A stretch of DNA of 64,000 nucleotides from Phaeodactylibacter sp. GTDB taxonomy: Bacteria > Bacteroidota > Bacteroidia > Chitinophagales > Saprospiraceae. This document shows, piece after piece, positions 44,182-53,905 of this stretch. Numbering within the stretch: the stretch's first letter is position 1; each line of letters opens with the position of its first letter. Below the pieces are notes generated by a model, which did not search any database, was not told where the DNA came from, and saw nothing but the letters and a program-made list of their open reading frames with translations. The stretch lies in assembly GCF_022763345.1 (NCBI RefSeq), contig NZ_JALEGS010000024.1, positions 1 to 64,000 on the forward strand. Direction: 5' to 3'. The position numbers and the translations under genes are program-made.

Positions 44182-46458
44182 ATGGCTTCTAAACAAAAGC
44201 ATACGGCTAAATCCTCCCCACTTCTGATTGGCTGGGTAGTTGTGGGGTTGTTTATTAGTGGCTTCATCTTTGACCCGGCTGCCAGGGAGCCTTTTCTGCC
44301 AATTCGCCAGTTATTGATTGCCCTGTGGTTAGTGGGCGGTGCAGTCCTGGTTTTCCGTGTACCAGGCTTAAAAGTTGCCTTGCCTCCGGTCACCCGGCTT
44401 TTCATAGGGCTCAGCTTGGCTTTTCTGGGCTGGAATATCTTAAGTATATCCTGGAGCATTAATCCAACTGAGGCAGTTCTCGCTTCTAACCGGGTACTGC
44501 TGCAGGTAAGCCTTTGTGCCTTTTTTATTATAACTGCCCCGCTATTGCTGGAACGGCTGGGCCTGCTTGCGCGTATCCTTGCAGTGTACCTCTGCTTTTT
44601 GAGTGTGCTTAGCATTTTGCAGTACCTGGGCTGGACCAACTTCCCAATAGAGAGCAGCAGCCCGCCTGCGGGTTTGTCGGGTAACAGAAACCTGCTGGGG
44701 TCCATCCTGGTTATCCTTCTGCCCTGTGCACTTTACCTATTCTTTTTGGGGCAGCGGTATTGGAGTATTGCTGGCCTAATAGGTTTAGGGGCCGGTGTTA
44801 TTGCGCTGCTGCTTTCGCAAACCCGTTCAGCTTGGGTGGCTTCTTTCGTCGCTTTTTCTGCTATTCAGATACTTTTGATGCTTCGGCGGAGCAATTTGTC
44901 TCCTGAATTGAAAGCGAGATGGAAATTTGTGAACTTATCGGTAGCAGGGGCCGTAGTGATGCTCGCGGGTTTGCTGGCAATAAGTGGGCAAGGCAATCAA
45001 CTAAAGAATAACCTCCTAAATCGATTCTCCACGCTGGTTCAGGTTCCTGATGTTGATGATCAAGCTGAAAACGAGGCAGAACGCAACATTTTGGACCGAT
45101 TACACCTTTGGCAACACACCACCGAACTGATAAAAGACCACCCCGTAAAAGGAGTAGGTGCCGGAAATTGGAAAGTCCGCTTTCCGGAATACGGAGGGAG
45201 CAGCGCACCCCGCTTCGAGGAAAAAGACAAACTCCGCGTTCGCCCTCACAACGAGTACCTGAGCATTGCAAGTGAACTGGGCCTGGTAGGTCTGGCCCTT
45301 TTTGTCTTGCTTTTGGCAACGCTAGCCTACCAATCGTTTCAGCTTCTTTTGAAAGCCCGGACGGAGCAGGGGATCATTCTCAACATCCTACTTATTGGAG
45401 TTGGTCTCGGGCTTGCTGTAGACTTTCTGTTTAGCTTTCCCCTGGAGCGTATGAGCCATAGTTATCTTATTGCGTTAAATATTGGGCTGGCGCTTCAGGG
45501 ATCCAAAAGCAGTTCTACCCGCAAAGCCCGACCGGGCCTCTGGGCGGTGCTCCTGGGGCTTGGCGCACTGGCCGCTTTGGCAATAAGTTACTACAACTGG
45601 CAGGCGAACCGCAGTTTCCATCAGTTGCTGCGGGCTGAAGTCAGTGGGCAGTGGGACAAGGCCGTCTCCATCAGCCTGGAAACTGAGCAGATGCCATTGA
45701 CGAGCCTGGACCCGCTTGGCGATCCTGTTGAATGGCATTCGGCAAATGCCTTAAAGCAAGTGGGCAAAAGCGATGCAGCACTGGAAAAAATTGAGGATGC
45801 GATCGAGGCGCACCCGAACAGCCATCGGATTTGGAACACTAAGGCTGCCATTCTGATACAGGAGGAGCAATTTCAGGAAGCCATAGAACCGCTAAAACGT
45901 GCGCTTACGTTGGCATCAGATTATGAGCCAGCCCTCTCCAACCTGGGTTATGCTTTCTACCGGACCGACCAATTCGAGGCGGCTGTCACTACCTTACTAA
46001 AGCTCGATCTGGAAAAGCATGCTAAAGTCCTTCCCGTCATTTGGGATGCCGGGCAGCGGATGGAACGCTCCTGGTTAGGCAACAGCCCTTTTTACCAGGC
46101 AGGCTTGAACGCGCTGAAGCCCCCTACTCCACTCCCTTTGGTACAATGGCCGTCGCAAATGCGGCAGCTTCAGCACCAGTTTGAATCAGAGAAAGCCTTC
46201 GTTGTCCAATACTTTGAGACACTGGGCCATTATGCGATGCTGAAAGCCTGGTCTGAAAAGCAGCCCCCCGAAGCCGTCATGGGCTTAAATGCGGCCTTAC
46301 AGGAGCTGTACGAAAACCTGGCGCAGCAAGAAGACTATGCGGCCCTTGCAGATCGAGTCATTCAGAACCACCACACAGCAACTCTGCAAAAAATCCGGCA
46401 ATTAACCAAAGATGAAATCATCACCGTAGGCGCAGTCCTGGTCCCATTACCAATTTAG
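44182..46458 (+). CDS. O-antigen ligase/Wzy_C family protein with TPR domain
   Basis: The 758-residue protein has about eleven transmembrane helices up to ~475, a Wzy_C loop with RPHNEYLSIASELGLVGL (the His and Arg used by O-antigen ligases), then a soluble C-terminal part. TPR-type repeats lie at about 515-625 (AHPNSHRIWNTKAAILI; ASDYEPALSNLGYAFY). Such fusions act as ligases or polymerases of surface glycans or as protein O-glycosyltransferases. Since the locus has an ABC exporter, a ligase role is more likely than polymerase. Confidence 0.82.
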   Translation: MASKQKHTAKSSPLLIGWVVVGLFISGFIFDPAAREPFLPIRQLLIALWLVGGAVLVFRVPGLKVALPPVTRLFIGLSLAFLGWNILSISWSINPTEAVLASNRVLLQVSLCAFFIITAPLLLERLGLLARILAVYLCFLSVLSILQYLGWTNFPIESSSPPAGLSGNRNLLGSILVILLPCALYLFFLGQRYWSIAGLIGLGAGVIALLLSQTRSAWVASFVAFSAIQILLMLRRSNLSPELKARWKFVNLSVAGAVVMLAGLLAISGQGNQLKNNLLNRFSTLVQVPDVDDQAENEAERNILDRLHLWQHTTELIKDHPVKGVGAGNWKVRFPEYGGSSAPRFEEKDKLRVRPHNEYLSIASELGLVGLALFVLLLATLAYQSFQLLLKARTEQGIILNILLIGVGLGLAVDFLFSFPLERMSHSYLIALNIGLALQGSKSSSTRKARPGLWAVLLGLGALAALAISYYNWQANRSFHQLLRAEVSGQWDKAVSISLETEQMPLTSLDPLGDPVEWHSANALKQVGKSDAALEKIEDAIEAHPNSHRIWNTKAAILIQEEQFQEAIEPLKRALTLASDYEPALSNLGYAFYRTDQFEAAVTTLLKLDLEKHAKVLPVIWDAGQRMERSWLGNSPFYQAGLNALKPPTPLPLVQWPSQMRQLQHQFESEKAFVVQYFETLGHYAMLKAWSEKQPPEAVMGLNAALQELYENLAQQEDYAALADRVIQNHHTATLQKIRQLTKDEIITVGAVLVPLPI

Positions 46459-46464
46459 GCTCAC

Positions 46465-47274
46465 ATGCACATTATCAACAACAAGCCTAAGCCATTTTCT
46501 CAGGAACTAAAGACCGTTTGGCGGGCATTACCCATCGCTATGGTCTTCGCAAAACGAGCGATCCGGATTAAGTACAGCCATACCGCACTGGGCTTACTGT
46601 GGGTTATTGTGCCTATTGCGGCCTATGTGGTGATCTATTCCGTTTTTTTTTCGGTCCTGCTTGAGATCGACACCCGGGAAACGCCCTATCCGCTGATTGC
46701 CTTTTCAGGCCTGTTGGGCTGGAACTATTTTAAGGATATCATTCATAATGTAGGCCCTTCGCTGCATCAGGAAGGCGAATACCTGAAAAAGAATGTATTG
46801 CCTAAGTTTATCATTCCACTGTACAAAAGCTTACTCGGGCTGGTGGAACTGGGCATTTCGCTGGGGCTCTTCTTTATTTTGATGCTCATCTATCGAGAGC
46901 CGTTAAGGTTATCCATTTTGATACTGCCCGTACTGATCATCATCAATCAGCTCCTGGGGTTTAGTATAGGGATATGGGTTTGTAATTTGTCCGGCCGAAG
47001 AAGGGACGTAGTACACCTGGCCATTTCGGGCCTCAATGTGGCCATTTGGCTGACTCCTGTTTTCTACCTCCCCGGGCTACTCCCGGAAGTTTATGAGCCA
47101 TTTTTGTACCTTAATCCCATGACGACACTGATTGGTGCCTACCGCTGGGCATTGCTCGGGTTATCTTTCCCGCCGGCCTATGCCTGGGCAGCACTGCTTA
47201 TTTGGGGAGTGGTATTGGTAGCGGGAATAAGAACCTTCTTCCGGCGGCAGTACGAACTTATTGACTATCTTTAA
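46465..47274 (+). CDS. Polysaccharide ABC exporter permease (Wzm/TagG type)
   Basis: The 269-residue protein has six transmembrane helices of the ABC-2 type. The start segment AIRIKYSHTALGLLWVIVPI and the late LNPMTTLIGAYRWALLG are typical of Wzm/TagG/RfbA permeases for lipid-linked glycans. It lies 3 nt before the ATPase gene and forms a transporter with it. Confidence 0.9.
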   Translation: MHIINNKPKPFSQELKTVWRALPIAMVFAKRAIRIKYSHTALGLLWVIVPIAAYVVIYSVFFSVLLEIDTRETPYPLIAFSGLLGWNYFKDIIHNVGPSLHQEGEYLKKNVLPKFIIPLYKSLLGLVELGISLGLFFILMLIYREPLRLSILILPVLIIINQLLGFSIGIWVCNLSGRRRDVVHLAISGLNVAIWLTPVFYLPGLLPEVYEPFLYLNPMTTLIGAYRWALLGLSFPPAYAWAALLIWGVVLVAGIRTFFRRQYELIDYL

Positions 47275-47277
47275 TTA

Positions 47278-48411
47278 ATGATTCAGGTAGATAACCTAGG
47301 CAAGAAATTTGGTATTCGGCAGCAATCAAAAGGCCAACCCACTACGGAAAAAGAGGTCTGGGCAATCCGTCAGTTGTCCTTCACCCTGCCCAAAGGGAAA
47401 GCTCTGGGGCTTATTGGGCCAAATGGCGCCGGCAAAAGCACCCTTTTGAAAATATTAGCCGGTATTTATCTGCCGACCTGTGGACAAGCCATACTTAGTG
47501 GGCAGTCAGGTGCAGTGCTGGACATCGGATCAGGATTCCACCCTGATCTAACGGGAAGAGAGAACATAAAATTTGCAGGCCGCCTGGCCGGATTAACCAA
47601 GGAGCAACTCGAAGCGGCTCTGCCAGAAATCATCGCATTCAGTGAGCTGGAGGAACATTTAGACACGCCGGTGAAGTATTATTCTTCCGGCATGTTTTTA
47701 CGGCTGGCTTTCTCGACGCTCATCCATACCGAATGCGAAATTTTACTTTTTGATGAAGTCCTCGCTGTGGGCGACAGTGCATTTCAGGAAAAGTGTTTTC
47801 AAAAAATACAAAGCCTTAAACAGGACGGGAGGACCATGATTATGGCCAGTCATGAACCTGCAAAACTTGCTCAGTTCTGTGATGAGGTCATGGTGATGGC
47901 TAATGGGGCATGCCAATTTTTAGGGCCGGCACAGAAGGCGCTGTCTTTCTACAGCAAGCACTTTGCACTTAGCTCCACACCTCAACCACGGGACAGCCGC
48001 TACCTGGAGCAGCTGACTTATGAGGGGGCGACTGTAATTGGGGAACTCCCAAATGAGGAGATAGCAGTCACCTTTACCGTAAAACTAAAAGTGAAGTCAC
48101 ATCCGCTTACAGTCGCCATAGCCCTTACCGACAGTTTAAACCAACTGCTGTTTAGCGGCCATCAGCCTCTGGTTATGGAGAACGTCAACGCAAACGAGAG
48201 CATGGAAGTCCAATGGTCCTTTCCCAAATCACACTTAAACGAGGGCTTGTTTTGGGTCAACTTTTATCTTTTTGAAGAGCAGAACATTGTAGAGCAACTC
48301 CCTAAAGTAGGGCAACTGGAAATCCCTCCTTATCAGGACCCCAAACGGAATATCGAAGGAGGGTTCCACGCCATTCATATTGACAGTCAAATTCAGGTGA
48401 GCTATGAATAA
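47278..48411 (+). CDS. Polysaccharide ABC exporter ATPase (Wzt type with C-terminal domain)
   Basis: The 377-residue protein has a nucleotide-binding domain (1-235): Walker A GPNGAGKST, signature YSSGM, Walker B LLFDEVLAVGD and the MASHEP switch. A beta-rich C-terminal domain (about 245-377) like Wzt_C follows. In O9a-type systems this domain recognises the finished glycan end before export, so the exported polymer may carry a terminal modification. It overlaps the next gene by 8 nt. Confidence 0.92.
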   Translation: MIQVDNLGKKFGIRQQSKGQPTTEKEVWAIRQLSFTLPKGKALGLIGPNGAGKSTLLKILAGIYLPTCGQAILSGQSGAVLDIGSGFHPDLTGRENIKFAGRLAGLTKEQLEAALPEIIAFSELEEHLDTPVKYYSSGMFLRLAFSTLIHTECEILLFDEVLAVGDSAFQEKCFQKIQSLKQDGRTMIMASHEPAKLAQFCDEVMVMANGACQFLGPAQKALSFYSKHFALSSTPQPRDSRYLEQLTYEGATVIGELPNEEIAVTFTVKLKVKSHPLTVAIALTDSLNQLLFSGHQPLVMENVNANESMEVQWSFPKSHLNEGLFWVNFYLFEEQNIVEQLPKVGQLEIPPYQDPKRNIEGGFHAIHIDSQIQVSYE

Positions 48412-49582
48412 AATGGTTGTCGCATTAACCGGAGCTACGGGCTTATTGGGTAGCAACATCTTATTTGAGCTCTTAAAACGGTACGAGGGTTCGCCCGGTT
48501 TGCTTACGATTTGGGTTTTAGGCCGGGCCGGGAAACAACTTTCCCTGAGGGAGCGTATCCGGCAATTGTTAGCCAATGATGGCGCCCACTACCTAAACAT
48601 GCCGGACACGGCCCCATTGCTTGAGTGGATTCGAACCGTAGACTGCCACCTGGACCAGCCGAACCTGGGAATATCGGAAGACAGCTTCAGGAAGATGAAA
48701 AAAGAGCCCCCGCATTTATTTATCCACGCAGCGGCAGCTTTGGACTTTCGGGATCAGGCAGCGGTCCTGGATTTGCTGCAAAAAATTAACGTAGAGGGGA
48801 CACAGCAGGCCCTGAATCTTGCGGAAGCGCTGGGCACTCCCGGCTTTGCCATGATCAGTACCGCTTACGTTTGCGGCATTCGGTCAGGGGTGGCCAATCC
48901 GGATTTCATGCCTGAGGATCAGCTTTTCAGAAACCCCTACGAGCGTTCTAAGCTGGACGGAGAGCGACTGGTCAGGCGTGCCGAACAGGAAGGCCGGTTC
49001 CGGCGGGTTTACTTTTTCCGCCCCACAACCATCTGTGGGCGCTTAATTGAGCATCCGGTTGGATACACACCTAAGTTTGATGTCTTTTACGCCTGGCTAG
49101 CCTTTTTCCTGAGGCTTAAGGCACGGCAATTAGGCCGTATGGACTATGAAACGCCAGCTAAGATTGACATTCGTGTGGCGCTGAAACCAGGATCAGGCCT
49201 AAATATTATCCCGGTAGATTATGCAGCCAAAGCTTTAGTGGAAATCAGCCTGCAACAGCCTCCTTCTAACGCCTTCCATTTGGCTTCGCCTTACCTGACC
49301 GATAATTATGAGGACCTTCCTGCCCTCTTAAAGTTCATCAATGTCCATCTACCCACGTTTGTCGAAGAGATGCCCCCTGCACTTAACACCCTGGAATACC
49401 TTTACTACCATAGGTCGGTAGGGAAAATCTATGACCCTTACATTAGCAAAAACGTGCCGGACTTTTCACTGGATTCACTGCACCAACACCTCCCCACCGG
49501 CTTCCCCGAGTGCCCAGCGGTGAAAGGTACTGTAATGACTCAGCTGCTAAAATTTGCAAAAAAGCATGACTTTGGACTCTAG
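48404..49582 (+). CDS. Extended SDR, thioester-reductase/male-sterility-like
   Basis: The 392-residue protein starts with LTGATGLLGSNILFELL (NADP-binding) and has the R of VLGRAGK, H-AAALDF, ISTAYVCG and the catalytic Tyr-Lys in NPYERSKLDGE. This architecture matches the NAD_binding_4 (fatty acyl-CoA reductase/thioester reductase) group better than nucleotide-sugar epimerases. It could reduce an acyl group or act as an epimerase-like enzyme. Overlaps on both sides (8 nt, then 17 nt) tie it to the operon. Confidence 0.75.
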   Translation: MNKMVVALTGATGLLGSNILFELLKRYEGSPGLLTIWVLGRAGKQLSLRERIRQLLANDGAHYLNMPDTAPLLEWIRTVDCHLDQPNLGISEDSFRKMKKEPPHLFIHAAAALDFRDQAAVLDLLQKINVEGTQQALNLAEALGTPGFAMISTAYVCGIRSGVANPDFMPEDQLFRNPYERSKLDGERLVRRAEQEGRFRRVYFFRPTTICGRLIEHPVGYTPKFDVFYAWLAFFLRLKARQLGRMDYETPAKIDIRVALKPGSGLNIIPVDYAAKALVEISLQQPPSNAFHLASPYLTDNYEDLPALLKFINVHLPTFVEEMPPALNTLEYLYYHRSVGKIYDPYISKNVPDFSLDSLHQHLPTGFPECPAVKGTVMTQLLKFAKKHDFGL

Positions 49583-52007
49583 AGCCTGCTTCCGGATTGG
49601 CGAAGGCCAGCTAAACCCCTCCCAATGTGGTGCCAAAGCTTTCCGGCAGCATGAGCTCAAACGTTTAGGGTTCCTGGTCCCCGATGGACTTATCCTGACG
49701 TATGACCAGGTTGACCACTGGGCAGCTGCCTGTCAGCTTTCCCAACGTGACACCTACGCTACTGCACTTGAACGCATCAGAGGTGCTGATCAAGGCAATG
49801 ATTTTCTAGCGGCCGTCCTTAGTGCCCTCCTGGGGAAAGGGCCATTAATATTGAGAACAGCAGCGGCAACAGAAGACCGCCCGGACGGGACAATGGCCGG
49901 CCAGTTTGTCTCACGCCCCGGCATCCATACTACGGAGGACCTTCAGGAAGCGCTGGCAGCTGCATGGGCTGCTGCGGCAAGCCTGTCCTCTGCGCCGCTC
50001 CGGCTGTCGTTTTTGGTGCAGGAATATATTCAAACCGAGTATGGTGGCGTGGCCTTCACGGTTTCACCTACAGCACCTAAAGCGTCCGAAATAATAATGG
50101 AGGTTATTGAGGGAAGTTGCGCTCAACTCACAGGCGGAGCATCTCCGGATGCCAGGCTCACTTTCGACTGGAGGAACCAAACACTGGACAAGCCCTTCCC
50201 GGGCCAATTATCCAGGTTAGTTAGCAATGCCCAAATCACTCAATTGGGCAATACTTTTCTCGACCTGCAAAAGCACTTTGGATGCCCACAGGATATCGAA
50301 TGGGGCGTTTGCGAAGGCGTACTGTATATATTTCAGTCGAGGCCCATCACCCGCATTGCTTTTTCGGCTGATACCATCTGGACGAATGCCAACTTCCGGG
50401 ATGGTGGCATTGGGGCAGATATGCCTTCTCCGTTGATGTGGAGTTTGTATCAAATGACCTTTGACCAATCCATTGATGCTTTTTCAAAGCGCTACCACAT
50501 TACGCCCGATACCCCGCCAAAAGCCTGGTCCCGCACCTTCCTGGGCTACCCGTACTGGAACCTTGCTGCAACCAAAAGCGGTGCCCGAAAAGTGTTGGGT
50601 TACGTGGAACGACAATTTGACCAAGGCCAGGGCGTCACCCCCTACTACGAGGGCGATGGAGAAGTGTCTAAGCTGACCCCAAGGCGGCTTTTCACGTCTC
50701 TCAAAGCGCTCCTTGCCATTCGAAAGTCGATAAAATCCCGTTTCAAGGTATGCCAGCAAACGAAAGCCTACTTTGAAAAGATAGCCAGCACGGAATTGGT
50801 AACGCCCCCTGATGAGCAGAGTGCCACGGCAGACCTGGTGCTTTATTTCGAGCGGTTGGTTACGCAACATCTGATGTACATCTATACCCGCTACTGGGAG
50901 ATCATTTATGACAACACCTTTGTCAGTACATTCACACAACAAGCACTAGACCGTTACAACCGTAAAACAGGTTCCAATCTTGAGTTCCCGGCAGTTACAG
51001 CTAACCTCGAAAATGTGGCGCACCTACGACCGCTGGAAGCGCTTCTGGAATTAGGACAGGATATTTTATCTGATGACGCCGCCCATGCCTGGTGGACTGC
51101 CCATTCAGTAGAGGAAATATTCGAAACCTGGTATAATGGCTCCCCCTTTCCTTTTCAGGATCAACTCAAGGATTACCTGACGGATTATGGCTACAAAAGC
51201 TCCCGCGAACTGGAAATCCAGGCTCCAAACTGGTCGGAAGACCCTACCCCTGTTTTTCATGTCCTACGACAATTCCTGGCTGGTGCTTTTTCCGCCTCGG
51301 CTAAGCCGCATACACCCTGGCACAGCGACCGCTCACTCCCCCACAAGTTTAAGAGGCAGATAGAACAGCAGCGAAAACTACTTTGGTGGAAAGAGGAAAT
51401 CCGGGACATCACCACCCAACTGTTCCACTATATCCGCAAATCTGTCATTGCGCTGGGCCAACGACTGGAAAAAGAGGGGATTTTGCCTAACGCCGAAGAT
51501 GCTTTCTTTCTTACCCATCAGGAGCTCATCTGCCTGGGTAAAATGGGAACCGTAACGGCGGACTATCGGGAGCGAATTGTGTACCGGCGCAACCTTCAGG
51601 CGAGTTTCAGAAATTTTCAAAAACCAGATCTTATTTTTCCTGACCCGGCAGAGCATAGGACCACAACCGTAGGGTACTCTGGTTTGAAAGGCATTGGAGT
51701 CTGCCATGGCAAGGTGGAAGGGATTGCTGTTACCGTTAATGAAATCAATGATTTTTTTGACCCCAGCACTCTTGATGGCAGGATCCTTGTCACCCCCTAT
51801 ATCAACCCAGGACACCTTCCCTACTTTTCTAACCTCAAAGGCCTGATTACTGAAAACGGCGGTTTGCTTTCTCATGCGGCCATCATTTGCAGAGAGCTTA
51901 ACATCCCTGCTATTTTCGGAGTACCAGACGCAACCCATAAACTCAGAGATAACCCCCGCATTCGACTCAATGGAAAGACTGGGGAAGTTGCTATCTTAGC
52001 TGAATGA
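49566..52007 (+). CDS. PEP-synthase/rifampin-phosphotransferase-like dikinase
   Basis: The 813-residue protein (ATG 49566; a TTG at 49554 is also in frame) has a PPDK_N-type ATP-binding part (1-260: ILRTAAATED, MAGQF, VQEYIQTEYGGVAFTV, DIEWGV then QSRPI). A long middle region (about 260-700) has no recognised fold. A C-terminal swivelling phosphohistidine domain carries His770 in GGLLSHAAIICRELNIPA. The order ATP-grasp, middle, His is that of rifampin phosphotransferase and related dikinases. PEP synthase instead ends with a PEP-binding barrel, absent here. The substrate should bind the middle region and is unknown. Confidence 0.8.
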   Translation: MTLDSRACFRIGEGQLNPSQCGAKAFRQHELKRLGFLVPDGLILTYDQVDHWAAACQLSQRDTYATALERIRGADQGNDFLAAVLSALLGKGPLILRTAAATEDRPDGTMAGQFVSRPGIHTTEDLQEALAAAWAAAASLSSAPLRLSFLVQEYIQTEYGGVAFTVSPTAPKASEIIMEVIEGSCAQLTGGASPDARLTFDWRNQTLDKPFPGQLSRLVSNAQITQLGNTFLDLQKHFGCPQDIEWGVCEGVLYIFQSRPITRIAFSADTIWTNANFRDGGIGADMPSPLMWSLYQMTFDQSIDAFSKRYHITPDTPPKAWSRTFLGYPYWNLAATKSGARKVLGYVERQFDQGQGVTPYYEGDGEVSKLTPRRLFTSLKALLAIRKSIKSRFKVCQQTKAYFEKIASTELVTPPDEQSATADLVLYFERLVTQHLMYIYTRYWEIIYDNTFVSTFTQQALDRYNRKTGSNLEFPAVTANLENVAHLRPLEALLELGQDILSDDAAHAWWTAHSVEEIFETWYNGSPFPFQDQLKDYLTDYGYKSSRELEIQAPNWSEDPTPVFHVLRQFLAGAFSASAKPHTPWHSDRSLPHKFKRQIEQQRKLLWWKEEIRDITTQLFHYIRKSVIALGQRLEKEGILPNAEDAFFLTHQELICLGKMGTVTADYRERIVYRRNLQASFRNFQKPDLIFPDPAEHRTTTVGYSGLKGIGVCHGKVEGIAVTVNEINDFFDPSTLDGRILVTPYINPGHLPYFSNLKGLITENGGLLSHAAIICRELNIPAIFGVPDATHKLRDNPRIRLNGKTGEVAILAE

Positions 52008-52807
52008 AGCAGCTTTTTAGCATCGTGGGGACAGATGGTAGCGGAAAGGACTACCGGCTGGCGCAGATTATGGCTAAGGTTGATCCCGGCATTTTCTTTC
52101 CGCTGTCCTGTACGGCTTACCACCACTCTGCCTTTTGTGCGAACCCTGCTTTGTCCAGAACGCTGCAACGCCTTGGGGAGGAAGCCGACCGGAAATCAGA
52201 TGCTGCCCTCAAAGGCATCTCCCTTTTTCTCAAGATGCTGCTCTTCGGTCAGGAGCTCCGCCATTTGCAGGAATCGCATCAGGCGAAGGTGGTCCTTTCC
52301 ACCCGGCATCCGGTTACCGACACCCCGGCCTATGCCCGTTTGTTTATTCAGCAATTGGCCATGAGTGCTGAAGACCGAACCCAGGTCCTTTCCAGAGCAC
52401 AGTCCTTTGTATCCCCAACAGAGTGGAAGTCGGTGGCAGCACTGCTATCTTCGGTGAAGGACAGGATGAACATGGAGCCAATACCTGATTTCATCGCCCG
52501 CACGGCCAGGCTTGACTGGACCGAACAGCTGAAAGTTTATATCCACATTTTTAATATCCCCCTTCCTGACAGGATTCTTTTCCTGAATCCACCAACAGCG
52601 ACGATATTGGAACGGCTACAGGCGCGTACAGACCGGGTCCGGGAAACCCATGAGCAAGCGCTTTTTATCCAAACCCTAAACAAATACCTTGAACAAGCCC
52701 TGAGTGCCTTATGTGCCTGGAAGCCGGAAATCAAGTTGTATGCCACCCCAAATACAGGGGAGGCACTAGATAATACGATCCGTTCCTTTTTTAGCCTGGA
52801 CAATTAA
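52004..52807 (+). CDS. P-loop kinase-like protein (thymidylate-kinase-like) with altered Walker A
   Basis: The 267-residue protein starts FSIVGTDGSGKD, a Walker A motif (G9 to K15) in which the usual Ser/Thr is Asp16. VLSTRHPVTDTPAY resembles the DR-type acceptor region of thymidylate kinases, and ILFLNPPTATILERLQART the lid-side segment. The change at residue 16 may alter metal binding. The ATGA overlap with the dikinase gene shows coupling. Function is not known; it could phosphorylate a glycan precursor or lipid. Confidence 0.6.
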   Translation: MKQLFSIVGTDGSGKDYRLAQIMAKVDPGIFFPLSCTAYHHSAFCANPALSRTLQRLGEEADRKSDAALKGISLFLKMLLFGQELRHLQESHQAKVVLSTRHPVTDTPAYARLFIQQLAMSAEDRTQVLSRAQSFVSPTEWKSVAALLSSVKDRMNMEPIPDFIARTARLDWTEQLKVYIHIFNIPLPDRILFLNPPTATILERLQARTDRVRETHEQALFIQTLNKYLEQALSALCAWKPEIKLYATPNTGEALDNTIRSFFSLDN

Positions 52808-52809
52808 AA

Positions 52810-53901
52810 GTGAATCCCTTGAGAGCATTTGCCGCTAAAAACAACTGGCTTTTTTCAAAAGTACCAATGGCGTTTGGCTATTGCTATTTGGGATTACTGG
52901 TGGCTCCGGGGGAGGTGGGAAACAAAGCAGCCCTGCACTTAGCCACTATGCTCTTTGTTTTTCTGGGAAGCGGGCTCTTCGTCCGCTACTTCAATGACCT
53001 TTGCGATATTGATCAGGACCGAAAGGCAGGTAAGCAAAATATTGCCCGGGGTGATCACTCTGCCATTCGCTGGCTCAAGCTATCAGGGTATACCGCCATA
53101 ATTCCTGTTGCCTTATGGTTTTCGGCTGCCCCATTCCCATTGTATCTGCTGATGGGCGTACAACACTTGCTTTACCTCCTCTATTCCATTCCACCCATTC
53201 GGCTAAAAGAAAAAGGCTGGCCGGGGCTGGTCTGTGACGCCGCCTACGGGCACGCTGTCCCTGCTGCTGTTGGCTTTGCCTTTGGGTATACCGCTGGTGC
53301 GAAAAGCAGTCCTGAAAGCCTGTGGATGCATATAGCTTTTGCGGCCCTGTCCCAGTTCGCGCTGGGCATCATCAATATCCTTTATCACCAGATTGAAGAC
53401 CATCCGAAAGATAAAAAAGCGGGCGTCCTCACCTGGGTCGCCCTCAAAACACCAGCCACTGCCCTTAAAATAGGCTTTAACCGGTACGCCCCGCTTGCCC
53501 TGGCTTCACTTGGAGGCTTTTACCTGTATTGGGGTATTAATGGCTTTCCGGTTTTAGCCCTCGCCCTTTTATTGACCTTATTCCTAATCTCGGCTGCCTG
53601 GTTTAGCAATACCGCGAATACACCTGCCCGGCACTCCCCCAGGCTTCTGGCTTTAAATGAATTAACAGAAATCTGGGCCCCGCTTTATACCATTACGGCC
53701 CTTGTGTTCCAGGATCACAGATTTATTTATTTGCTGTTGCTCCATACGTTTATGTTTTACCGGATTATTTTCCCTTTCGTTTTTTATTACTTCAGACGGT
53801 TAGGAAGTGGCCTCCAATGGCTAAGTGGCCAACTGGTTTATTTTTACTACCACAAACTGCTGGTCTTGTACGCCAGATTAAAAAAACGCTTTTTCAGCTA
53901 A
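52810..53901 (+). CDS. UbiA family prenyltransferase
   Basis: The 363-residue membrane protein starts at GTG 52810, 2 nt after the preceding stop. It has about eight to nine helices. The first Asp-rich motif is complete (NDLCDIDQD, 62-70). The second region, YSIPPIRLKEKG then D143, has Gly147 where a second Asp is usual (DAAYG). UbiA enzymes transfer a prenyl chain to an aromatic ring or to a sugar phosphate. In a glycan locus a polyprenyl-phosphate sugar product, as made by decaprenyl-phosphate phosphoribosyltransferase, is a plausible role. Confidence 0.82.
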   Translation: MNPLRAFAAKNNWLFSKVPMAFGYCYLGLLVAPGEVGNKAALHLATMLFVFLGSGLFVRYFNDLCDIDQDRKAGKQNIARGDHSAIRWLKLSGYTAIIPVALWFSAAPFPLYLLMGVQHLLYLLYSIPPIRLKEKGWPGLVCDAAYGHAVPAAVGFAFGYTAGAKSSPESLWMHIAFAALSQFALGIINILYHQIEDHPKDKKAGVLTWVALKTPATALKIGFNRYAPLALASLGGFYLYWGINGFPVLALALLLTLFLISAAWFSNTANTPARHSPRLLALNELTEIWAPLYTITALVFQDHRFIYLLLLHTFMFYRIIFPFVFYYFRRLGSGLQWLSGQLVYFYYHKLLVLYARLKKRFFS

Positions 53902-53905
53902 GACT

